Assembly: GCF_947495285.1 (NCBI RefSeq) | Contig: NZ_CANLXZ010000007.1 | Span: forward strand, 62,001 to 126,000 | Length of the DNA stretch: 64,000 bases | From: an uncultured Nonlabens sp. | Lineage (GTDB): Bacteria > Bacteroidota > Bacteroidia > Flavobacteriales > Flavobacteriaceae | Reading direction: 5' to 3' | Shown: positions 39,408-47,947 of the stretch, in pieces | Layout: the number at the start of each line of letters is the position of its first letter | How positions within the stretch are numbered: the stretch's first letter is position 1 | Program-made: the position numbers and the translations under genes | Notes under the pieces: generated by a model | Database searches by the model: none | What the model saw: only the letters and a program-made list of their open reading frames with translations | Told to the model about the DNA's origin: nothing

Positions 39408-40769
39408 ATGAGAAATATTCTCCTTGTTTTAATCGCTTTTCTATCCTTAAATTTATCTACTGCTCAAACAGTACAAGACCTTATAGATGAAGTGGACTCT
39501 AGCAGATTATTAAACACTCTCAATGAATTTTCTGGAGAAGTATCTACAGTGGTAAATGGCAATACTGTTACCATTTTAAATCGTGTGAGTTCTTCAGGAA
39601 ATGATCTTGCCGCAAACTATTTAATCGAGCAATTTAACAGTTATAACAATCTCGTCGTTTCTGATGATGTTTACTCTACTAGCGGTAGAAATATTATCGC
39701 TACTCAAACTGGTTTAACACAACCTAATAACATCTATATTATCTCTGCACACTACGACGCTGTAACAAACTATTGTGCAGACGATAACGCTTCTGGAACG
39801 GCCGCTGTTCTTGAAATCGCAAGAGTTTTATCTAAGCAATGCACCGATACAACAATAGTTTATGCTCTTTGGGATGAGGAAGAGATAGGTCTGGTAGGAG
39901 CTCGTAATTACGCTACAGCTGCTGCCTCAAGAGGTGATAACATTTTAGGAGTTCTTAATATTGACATGATGGGTTATGACGGTGACGGAGATAATGAATT
40001 TGATATTGATGTGCGCAATATTGCAGGTTCTATTGCTATGAAAGATGAAATTGTAGCGCTATTAAACACCTACAATGCCAGCATTAATCTTAGTGTTAAT
40101 GTAGTAGATCCAGGTACGCCCTTGAGTGACCACAAGCCTTTTTGGGATCAAGGCTTTACTGCCTTACTACTAGGTGAAGCATGGTCTAAGAACGATCAAA
40201 ACTCTGCCTATCACACTAGTGATGATCGTATTAACTTAATAGACATGTCATACTATCACGATATGGTACAACTTTGCATGGCATATATGGCTACTAAGGC
40301 TGGTGTATCAAGTAACGACACTTCTATCACACAAACAGCAAACACCTTACAAGTAAATCAAACTGGCGCCAGTTACCAGTGGATCAACTGTGACACAGAC
40401 GCTATTATTCCAAGTGCGACAAATGCAACATACACTGTTTCATCAACCGGCGACTATGCCGTAAATGTTACTATTAATGGTTGTACAGAAAAAAGTAATT
40501 GTTTTAATGTACGTTCTTTAAATGAAGCTCATTCATATGTTACCATTGTCTCACTTTACCCTAATCCTGTAAAGGATCAATTAAACATTACTTTATCTAT
40601 GGACGAAGCGAACCTTAAGATTTACGATATCAATGGTAAATTAATTATAAACGAGAGTCTTACAAATAGAGAAAACACCATTGATACGAGCAATTTAAAA
40701 TCTGGACTTTATTTTTCTATTATAAAATCAAGAAATATTACTAATACTCAAAAATTAACTAAAAGATAA
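39408..40769 (+). CDS. Secreted M28-family metallopeptidase with T9SS sorting domain
   Basis: A 453-residue secreted peptidase: signal peptide to about residue 19 (LNLSTAQ), then an M28 di-zinc domain with ligand motifs SAHYDAV, CADDNASGTAAVLE, WDEEEIGLVG, LNIDMMGYD and SDHKPFWDQGF. A short Ig-like region follows (about 300-370) and a type A C-terminal sorting domain from about 380 (LYPNPVKDQLNIT ... GLYFSII) that sends it through type IX secretion. Likely role: aminopeptidase feeding on external peptides. The gap upstream (39175-39407) shows nothing else. Confidence 0.92.
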   Translation: MRNILLVLIAFLSLNLSTAQTVQDLIDEVDSSRLLNTLNEFSGEVSTVVNGNTVTILNRVSSSGNDLAANYLIEQFNSYNNLVVSDDVYSTSGRNIIATQTGLTQPNNIYIISAHYDAVTNYCADDNASGTAAVLEIARVLSKQCTDTTIVYALWDEEEIGLVGARNYATAAASRGDNILGVLNIDMMGYDGDGDNEFDIDVRNIAGSIAMKDEIVALLNTYNASINLSVNVVDPGTPLSDHKPFWDQGFTALLLGEAWSKNDQNSAYHTSDDRINLIDMSYYHDMVQLCMAYMATKAGVSSNDTSITQTANTLQVNQTGASYQWINCDTDAIIPSATNATYTVSSTGDYAVNVTINGCTEKSNCFNVRSLNEAHSYVTIVSLYPNPVKDQLNITLSMDEANLKIYDINGKLIINESLTNRENTIDTSNLKSGLYFSIIKSRNITNTQKLTKR

Positions 40770-40770
40770 A

Positions 40771-40804
40771 ACCTCAACATTTTAAAAAAGTGAGGCTTTT
40801 TTTT
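40771..40804 (+). terminator. Terminator after the M28 peptidase
   Basis: ACCTCA ... TGAGGCT forms a short stem around an A-rich loop and is followed by eight T. It lies directly after the stop codon, between two converging genes. Confidence 0.65.
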
Positions 40805-40819
40805 CATGAATTAAGTGAG

Positions 40820-42751
40820 TTAATTCTTAACGACCTTTTTAGTAACTTTAGAAACTTTATTACTAAGTTGAATAATATAAACACCATTAGGTAGAGAAGA
40901 TAAGTCGACAGATTTACTTACCTGCTTATTTATTAACTTTTGTCCTAAAGTATTAAATACAACGATCTCTATTTCTTGATCTCCTATATTCTCAATAAAA
41001 AGAATATCCTGAGTTGGATTAGGATAGACCCTCAGTTCACTTATTTCTGGATGCAATTGAGGTTTTGCAATAAATATTTCTTCTTCGCTGGCATTTCTAG
41101 AGTTTGTTCCTAGACAGAAATTTCTGGTTTGTGTAGCGTTAAAATTACCACCAGAAGTAACCATATTACCACTATCCAGTCTTGTTAAACGATAAGCTCC
41201 ATTTCCATATTGACAACACATCCCATCTCCAAAAGAGTCATTAATGACAAAAGAGTAACAACCTGCAGGAACCGTACGATTTATATTCAGAGTAGATCCC
41301 TGAACCTGCGATCCATAATTACCTCCAGATGCTACGACCTGATTAGAACTGTTTTTTAATTGCCAGCTCGTCTCGACTGGGTATTGATCAAAGGTTAAGG
41401 TAATTCTTATATCAAAGTTTGAAGAAAGTGGTGGCATTGATCCAGTTGTAACTTTAATATCATCCACCGCCATATCTCCTTGCCATGTTGTTCCTGTAAC
41501 TCCATTTAATCTAAGTTGCACATTTCTCCCGCTATAAGCTCCTAAATCAATACTAGCTGTTCTCCAAGAATCCCCTTGATTACCAGATTTGCTCCATATA
41601 CTGGTCCATGAAGACCCATTTGTACTCGCCTCTACTTGCAAACTACCCATATTACTTGCACCGTACATATGATATTTAAAACTAAAAGTAGAAGTATCAC
41701 TTAAATCTAAACAAGGACCATATAAAATAGCTCTATCACCATTATTATTAGGTGCAGAAGATTCCATATAAATATAATCTGAACCTGCACTAGCCCTTGA
41801 TGGACCTGTATTACTAGATGGAGTACTTCCAGATCTACGTTCCCAGTTAAAATCATCTCTAGAGCTATTGTTCCAGTTTCCAAGATTGTTTTCAAAACTT
41901 TCTGCATAAGGGAAAGTGCTTACAGTAGATGTACATAATGTATCACCATTATTACTACCACCAGTAGAATTACCGAAACGATCTTCAGCCTGTGGACCGC
42001 CCCATATTACGGTTGCTAATATAGGGTTATCAATAAAAGGATTTCTATTTCCTTGTATGTTCTCAATAATTGGATTGCGCTGTAATTCAAACGCGCTCAC
42101 TGGATCATCTACATTCCACTGTAAAAATAAATCTATCATACCGCTATCACCAGAGACCTCATTACCTATACCCACATTAGACGCTAGACATCTACTTCCA
42201 TATCGCACATACATATACATTATCATACGCGCTACATCACCTTTCCACTCGTCACCTGGATACCAGTTTCCTTGTGTCGTTATATTTGCATTACCACTAC
42301 CATCAGCAAATCTCCTACTACCTCGATCACCATTAAAAGAAGGATCTGCAGGACGTAAATGATGCACATCAGATCCAGGACCAGAAGACCCTAAATTAGG
42401 ATTACCTAAAGACCTGGGATACACATGCTCCCTATTCCAGTCTGTAGAAGCACCACCATTAGAGTTTTTGTTTCTAGAACGATCTGTTTTTAACACACCA
42501 TCATTATCATCATAACCATATACGAGAACAACATTATTAGAATTAATAGGATCTAAGTCTATTTGTTTCAATGCATTCCATACACCAGGCGTATAAGAAG
42601 GTGTAGATACATTTGTACTGATTTTTGAAGCAAGTTCAGATTTTAATAACTGTCCTGTTTTTGTTAAATCAACATCATTGTAATAAGAAGGAACTTGAGC
42701 TCCTAATGCTCCAGTAATAAGTAAAGCAATTGCCAATAATCTTGTTTTCAT
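40820..42751 (-). CDS. Secreted endonuclease I with T9SS sorting domain
   Basis: A 643-residue secreted nuclease. After a signal peptide (to about residue 19), an endonuclease I domain (about 25-250) carries the catalytic segment DWNREHVYPRSLG and DVHHLRPADPSFNGDRGSRRF. Next come a MAM/lectin-like domain (about 280-440; SFENNLGNWNNSSRDDF), a second beta domain with SFGDGMCCQYGNGAYRL, and a type A sorting domain (RVYPNPTQDILFIEN ... YIIQLS). It should be exported by the type IX system and release nutrients from external DNA or RNA. It converges with the M28 peptidase gene. Confidence 0.9.
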   Translation of the reverse strand: MKTRLLAIALLITGALGAQVPSYYNDVDLTKTGQLLKSELASKISTNVSTPSYTPGVWNALKQIDLDPINSNNVVLVYGYDDNDGVLKTDRSRNKNSNGGASTDWNREHVYPRSLGNPNLGSSGPGSDVHHLRPADPSFNGDRGSRRFADGSGNANITTQGNWYPGDEWKGDVARMIMYMYVRYGSRCLASNVGIGNEVSGDSGMIDLFLQWNVDDPVSAFELQRNPIIENIQGNRNPFIDNPILATVIWGGPQAEDRFGNSTGGSNNGDTLCTSTVSTFPYAESFENNLGNWNNSSRDDFNWERRSGSTPSSNTGPSRASAGSDYIYMESSAPNNNGDRAILYGPCLDLSDTSTFSFKYHMYGASNMGSLQVEASTNGSSWTSIWSKSGNQGDSWRTASIDLGAYSGRNVQLRLNGVTGTTWQGDMAVDDIKVTTGSMPPLSSNFDIRITLTFDQYPVETSWQLKNSSNQVVASGGNYGSQVQGSTLNINRTVPAGCYSFVINDSFGDGMCCQYGNGAYRLTRLDSGNMVTSGGNFNATQTRNFCLGTNSRNASEEEIFIAKPQLHPEISELRVYPNPTQDILFIENIGDQEIEIVVFNTLGQKLINKQVSKSVDLSSLPNGVYIIQLSNKVSKVTKKVVKN

Positions 42752-43153
42752 ATGGTTGGATTAAAGTTATTTTAAAGAATGGAAAATTAATCATACTGAT
42801 AGTAGAAGTATATAAAGTTAATGTTATCAAATCAAGAATAAATTGGGTTTATCTACAGCTGTGATATTATTAATAAAATGATTTAAATTTAGTTAAGCTG
42901 TAATATTTCCGCTTTCGCGAAAGCGAGAACAAATTAATTGATCCCATACATAAAAAAATTATATATACGCTTACAGATATGTTAAAACTTCATTTTATCG
43001 ATAAAAAGCAAAATGACGTAACTGCTATAAATCAAAGAGTTAAAAAGTGTTAACTAATAATCTAGAAAACTAATAGGGGATTAGTGAATGAAAGTAAACA
43101 TTTGTTTATACATTGTGAGCTTTTTATAACTAAAACCAAATAAATCTAAACGT
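42752..43153. other. Intergenic gap with one palindrome copy
   Basis: This 402-base AT-rich gap separates the divergent endonuclease and SusC-like genes. It holds one iterated palindrome (42910-42925) and presumably both promoters, but I find no convincing TTG/TAnnTTTG pair on either strand and no open frame. Confidence 0.6.
42910..42925. repeat. Iterated palindrome, copy 8 (intergenic)
   Basis: This is a perfect CGCTTTCGCGAAAGCG preceded by ATTTC and followed by AGAACAAATT. The flanks agree with the copy in the groES-groEL spacer. Confidence 0.95.
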
Positions 43154-46100
43154 ATGAAATTGTTTCTACACAAAAGACTGGTGTTTCTATTGATGCTAGT
43201 CGTGCAATTTTCTTTTGCACAAGAAAAACAGATCTCTGGTACCGTATCAGACTCCTCGGGAGAAGTATTACTGGGCGTTAATGTTCTCAAGAAAGGAACT
43301 AAAACTGGAGCACAAACAGACATTGACGGTAAGTACAGCATTCTAGCCCAAGAGGGTGACGTGCTTGTTTTTTCTTACTTAGGACTGCAAACTAAAGAAG
43401 TTAATGTTACTGGAGAGCAAATACTTAATGTTATCTTAACCGATGATGCTGAAGCATTAGGAGAAGTGGTAGTTATTGCGCAAGGAATAAAAGCAAAACC
43501 AAGAGCTCTAGGATATGCCATTGCAACAGTAGACTCTGACGAGATCACAAGAGCTAAAGAGGTAAATGTTATATCTGCACTAGCTGGTAAAGCTCCTGGT
43601 GTGAGTGTAACTAACTCTTCAGGTTCAGTTGGAGCGTCTGCTAACATTAGAATTAGAGGTAATAGCTCTATAGTAGGTGGAAACTCTCCTTTGTTTATTG
43701 TAGACGGTGTTCCTATTGACAACTCATCTACATCTGAAGCAGATGGAGATGGAGGTCTAAGCGGTACTGACTTCTCAAACAGAGCGGTAGATCTTAATTC
43801 TAATGACATTGCTAGTGTAACAGTATTAAAAGGACTAGCAGCTCAAACCCTTTATGGTATAAGAGCTTCTAATGGTGTAGTATTAATAACTACTAAGAAA
43901 GGTAAGTTAGGTAAAACGACTGCTAGTATTACTTCTAACACAACATTCTCACAATACAATAAAGTTCCAGATCTTCAAAGAACCTATGCTCAAGGTGGTG
44001 TTGTAGGTAACGTTTTAACCTACAGAGGTCCAGAAACTTTTGAAGGAGATTCTTGGGGGCCTAACGTTAATACTCTTGAATACGATGGAGCTACTGACTA
44101 TCCTTTTGACCGTAATGGTCGTCTAGTTGCAGCTGGAACAGGAAATGGACAGGCTGCAAATACTTATGACCATTATGACTTCTTTAAAACAGGGGTTCTT
44201 CAAGAGAATAACTTTTCTGTCGCAGGAGGGAATGAAACTATAAGATACCGTGGATCTATAGGAAGATTAACTCAAGATGGAATTTCACCAAATGAACAAT
44301 TTGACAGAAAAACTTTTAGAGCAGATATAAATGCGAAATTAGATGACAAATTTAGCTTAGACATGTCTGGACAGTATAGTGTATCCGGTGGTAATCGTGT
44401 ACAAAGAGGTTCTAACATATCTGGTATAATGTTAGGTCTAGTAAGAAGTACACCTACATTTGATAATGGTAACGGTCTTACAGGACAAGATGCTGCAGAC
44501 AATTCTTCCTCTTACTTTTATGATATAGCAGGTCAGGAATTACCAGGTCAGAGAAGTTATAGAGATGGAATTTATAACAATCCATACTTTACAGTGGCTC
44601 AAAATTCTAACACAGATGATGTGAATCGTTTTATCGGTAAAATTGGTCTTAATTACAAATTAACTGACGAAGTTGAAATAAGAACTGCTCTTTCTGTTGA
44701 TCAATATACAGATCAAAGAAAATCTGGATTTAATATTCTAGACGCATCATTCGGTTCTGGTAGAGTTCTAAATGACCAAATTGCAAATGCTGATATTAAC
44801 TGGAACATGGTAATCAACGGTTCAAAGCAATTAAATGAAGATTTAGGTTTTACATATAATGTGGGTTATGATGGTTACTATACCAAATTTAGTCGTCGTA
44901 TTCAAATAGGTGATGGATTAACTATCCCTGGATTCTTTGATGTGAGCAATGCTTCTTCTAGTCAGGTGCGTGAGTCTGCAGGAGGAAAAAAATTAATTGG
45001 CGCGTTTGCAACAGCTAGTTTCAACTACAAAGATATGATCTATGTAACTCCATCATTTAGAAATGACTGGTCATCTACATTACCAGTAGGTAACAATTCT
45101 TTTCAATCTTATTCTATAGGATCTAGTTTTGTATTTACTGAACTTTTTAAAGAAAATGATTCTTTCTTAGACTACGGTAAACTTAGATTATCATATGGTT
45201 CTGTAGGTAAAGATGCTCCTACCCTAGCAACAACTACTGTATTCGGTGGTTCGTTTATAGGTGGTGACGGTTTTATTCAAGGCGTTGCTTTCCCTGCTTA
45301 TGACACGGTATCTTTTGAGAGATCTGGTCTAGCTGGTAACCCAGACTTAACTCCTGAAAAAGCAAGAGAATTTGAAGTAGGTATGGAATTAAAAATGTTT
45401 GATAACAAATTAAAATTTGACGTAACATATTACGACAAACTTTCTTCTGATGTAATCTTACCAGTAGATGTAGCATCTTCTTCAGGTTTCACCAGTAAAA
45501 TAGATAATGCAGCAGAGATTTCTAACAAAGGGGTAGAAATAGCACTAGGTTATACACCTATAAGAACGGAAGATTTCCAATGGAATATAGATGTTAACTG
45601 GACTACTTATGAGAATATTGTAGAATCACTTGCACCTGGGGTAGAGCAGGTTACTTTAAATGGATTCTCTAGCACATCTGCAGTAGCAGCTGCTGGACAA
45701 CCTTTTAGTGCAATATTCGGTAGTAGTTTTCAAAGAGACGACGCAGGTAATGTTTTAATAGGTGACGACGGTTATCCTATTCAAAGTACTGAGAATTCTA
45801 TCGTAGGTGATCCTACTCCAGACTGGCAAGCAGGAATAAGCAATACTATTTCTTATAAGGATTTCTCTTTATCATTCCTTTTTGACATTAGAAAAGGTGG
45901 TGACGTATGGTGTGGTACTTGTGGTATTTTAGATTTCTTCGGTACATCTGCGCGTACTTTAAATAGAGATCAAACTACCGTTTTTCAAGGTGTTGTACAG
46001 TCTACTGGATTACCTAACACACAAGTAGTGCCTTATTATGATTCAACTATTTCTGAAAACAATAACTTCTATAGAAGGTATGGCTTTGGTGGTACTAGTG

Positions 46101-46360
46101 AAAGTAGTATCTACGATGGTTCCTGGTTAAGACTAAGAGAACTAACTGTTACTTACAACTTACCTTCTAACTTACTAGAAAAAACATTCTTTGAAAGTGC
46201 GTCGATTTCTGCATATGGTAGAAACCTATGGTTAAGTACTGATTATCCTGGAGTAGATCCAGAAACTAACTTAACAGGTGATAGTAATGGTTATGGTTTA
46301 GATTACTTCAATCAACCTAATACAAAAAGTTATGGTGTAAACCTTAATCTTAATTTTTAA
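43154..46360 (+). CDS. SusC/RagA-family TonB-linked outer-membrane transporter
   Basis: A 1068-residue outer-membrane beta-barrel. After a signal peptide (QFSFAQ) come a CarboxypepD_reg-like domain (about 24-100; ISGTVSDSSGEVLLGVNV), a plug domain with ANIRIRGNSSIVGGNSPLFIVDGVPID and ASVTVLKGLAAQTLYGIRASNGVVLIT, and a C-terminal barrel. It pairs with the SusD-like gene 11 bases downstream and should import large ligands using TonB energy. The absence of glycoside hydrolases and the nearby proteases favour peptide or protein fragments over glycans; that is inference. Confidence 0.95.
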   Translation: MKLFLHKRLVFLLMLVVQFSFAQEKQISGTVSDSSGEVLLGVNVLKKGTKTGAQTDIDGKYSILAQEGDVLVFSYLGLQTKEVNVTGEQILNVILTDDAEALGEVVVIAQGIKAKPRALGYAIATVDSDEITRAKEVNVISALAGKAPGVSVTNSSGSVGASANIRIRGNSSIVGGNSPLFIVDGVPIDNSSTSEADGDGGLSGTDFSNRAVDLNSNDIASVTVLKGLAAQTLYGIRASNGVVLITTKKGKLGKTTASITSNTTFSQYNKVPDLQRTYAQGGVVGNVLTYRGPETFEGDSWGPNVNTLEYDGATDYPFDRNGRLVAAGTGNGQAANTYDHYDFFKTGVLQENNFSVAGGNETIRYRGSIGRLTQDGISPNEQFDRKTFRADINAKLDDKFSLDMSGQYSVSGGNRVQRGSNISGIMLGLVRSTPTFDNGNGLTGQDAADNSSSYFYDIAGQELPGQRSYRDGIYNNPYFTVAQNSNTDDVNRFIGKIGLNYKLTDEVEIRTALSVDQYTDQRKSGFNILDASFGSGRVLNDQIANADINWNMVINGSKQLNEDLGFTYNVGYDGYYTKFSRRIQIGDGLTIPGFFDVSNASSSQVRESAGGKKLIGAFATASFNYKDMIYVTPSFRNDWSSTLPVGNNSFQSYSIGSSFVFTELFKENDSFLDYGKLRLSYGSVGKDAPTLATTTVFGGSFIGGDGFIQGVAFPAYDTVSFERSGLAGNPDLTPEKAREFEVGMELKMFDNKLKFDVTYYDKLSSDVILPVDVASSSGFTSKIDNAAEISNKGVEIALGYTPIRTEDFQWNIDVNWTTYENIVESLAPGVEQVTLNGFSSTSAVAAAGQPFSAIFGSSFQRDDAGNVLIGDDGYPIQSTENSIVGDPTPDWQAGISNTISYKDFSLSFLFDIRKGGDVWCGTCGILDFFGTSARTLNRDQTTVFQGVVQSTGLPNTQVVPYYDSTISENNNFYRRYGFGGTSESSIYDGSWLRLRELTVTYNLPSNLLEKTFFESASISAYGRNLWLSTDYPGVDPETNLTGDSNGYGLDYFNQPNTKSYGVNLNLNF

Positions 46361-46371
46361 AAAAAGCCGAT

Positions 46372-47727
46372 ATGAAAAAAATACAAATATTAATAGGAGT
46401 CCTTTTTCTCAGCTTAGTATCCTGTGAAATTACAGACGAGAACATAGATCAAAATAACCCAAATGGCACATCAGTAAATGCAGGTGCCGTTTACCCTGGT
46501 ATGATTGCACAAACACATAGAAATATGGTTGCGATTAATGCTAGAATAGCAGGAATAGTTACCCAACAATATGAAGGGCTAGATGCACAGCAAATAGCAT
46601 ATGACCAATATAATATCGGTGAAGATGACACTGATGATTATTGGGATGCGGGACTATATGGTACAGGTGCAATGCCAGATTGTTATGGTATCTTTACTAA
46701 TAACACTGAAGAGGTAGGAGCACTAGCAAAATTATACATGGCTACTAACCTAGGCCTAGCTACCACTATGTGGGGTGATGTACCTTATGATGATGCATTC
46801 ATTGGTGATCAAGGTAATTTTAACCCAACATTTGATTCTCAAGAAGACGTTTATGCTACTATCCAAAGATTACTAGATGAATCAATTGCTGCAGGAGTAT
46901 CTAGTGGTATAGGAGAATTTTATGGTGTTGGATCTGGTGGAGCTGATTGGGAAAAAACAGCGAGAGCATTAAAAGCTCGTTATTACATCCATTTAACTTC
47001 AGTTGATAATACCGCTGCAGCTAGTGCTCTTGCACAAGCACAGTTAGCATTATCTAGTACAAGTGAACAGGCAGATTTTGTTTATTCCTCGCCTGCAGCA
47101 AACTCAAATCCTTTGTTCTTGTTTGACGCTGACAGACCTGGCACACTAGGTGTAAGCCCGCAGTTAAGTTCTTTAATGACAGGAGACCCAAGACTACCAG
47201 TTTACACTAACGTAGATGGTGATTTTGCAGGAACTGGCTTATTCTGGGGACAAGCAGACTCTCCTACTCCATTAATTTCTTATTGGGAAGTAAAATTTAT
47301 AGAAGCTGAAGCTATCGTAAGAACAAATGGCACCGATGCAGATGCTCTTGCTGCATTGCAAGATGCTGTAGAAGCTAATATGATTTACGTAGGAGTATCA
47401 CAAGCAGATGCAGATAACTACACCGCTGCACTAACTCTTTCTGGAAGTATGGACAATAAAATAGAAACGATTATTACTGAAAAATATAAATCTTTCTATG
47501 GTAACGCACCGCTTGAAGCATGGACAGATTTTAGAAGAACAAAATTCCCTACTTTAACGCCTAATCCAAATGCGGTAGGAGGTGTTAACCCTTCTAGAGT
47601 TATTCCACGTAGATTTCTATACCCTATTTCTGAAAGATTAACTAACAGTACTAATTATAATGCAGCAATTAGTGCACAAGGTGGACATTTATTAGATAAC
47701 GACATGTGGGCATTTCCCACTAACTAA
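46372..47727 (+). CDS. SusD/RagB-family substrate-binding lipoprotein
   Basis: A 451-residue surface lipoprotein (lipobox LVSC, Cys18) that lids the SusC-like channel. The sequence matches the shorter SusD-like_2 group (MIAQTHRNM, NLGLATTMWGDVPYDDAF, WEVKFIEAEAIVR, ITEKYKSFYGNAPLEAWTDFRRT, ending in ISAQGGHLLDNDMW). It is translated directly after the SusC partner, and a strong terminator follows. The ligand is unknown. Confidence 0.93.
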   Translation: MKKIQILIGVLFLSLVSCEITDENIDQNNPNGTSVNAGAVYPGMIAQTHRNMVAINARIAGIVTQQYEGLDAQQIAYDQYNIGEDDTDDYWDAGLYGTGAMPDCYGIFTNNTEEVGALAKLYMATNLGLATTMWGDVPYDDAFIGDQGNFNPTFDSQEDVYATIQRLLDESIAAGVSSGIGEFYGVGSGGADWEKTARALKARYYIHLTSVDNTAAASALAQAQLALSSTSEQADFVYSSPAANSNPLFLFDADRPGTLGVSPQLSSLMTGDPRLPVYTNVDGDFAGTGLFWGQADSPTPLISYWEVKFIEAEAIVRTNGTDADALAALQDAVEANMIYVGVSQADADNYTAALTLSGSMDNKIETIITEKYKSFYGNAPLEAWTDFRRTKFPTLTPNPNAVGGVNPSRVIPRRFLYPISERLTNSTNYNAAISAQGGHLLDNDMWAFPTN

Positions 47728-47785
47728 GGATTAGCCAACTGTTTAAATTTTGATGTGACATCACATTATTATAGTCCTTTACTAG

Positions 47786-47818
47786 AAACTCGATAATTTA
47801 ATTATCGAGTTTTTTTTT
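47786..47818 (+). terminator. Terminator after the SusD-like gene
   Basis: A perfect 12-bp stem AAACTCGATAAT / ATTATCGAGTTT with a three-base loop, followed by a run of T. Confidence 0.92.
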
Positions 47819-47828
47819 GTTTTAAGCT

Positions 47829-47844
47829 CGCTTTCGCGAAAGCG
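47829..47844. repeat. Iterated palindrome, copy 9 (intergenic)
   Basis: This is a perfect CGCTTTCGCGAAAGCG followed by AAACTAGAAAC, just after the SusD terminator. Confidence 0.95.
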
Positions 47845-47947
47845 AAACTAGAAACAACTCTTTTTTTAACCTAACCGTTAACGCTACGTTAAGAATTAAT
47901 CGATTATATGATAATATATTTAGGCATCATTTATAATTATAAAAATA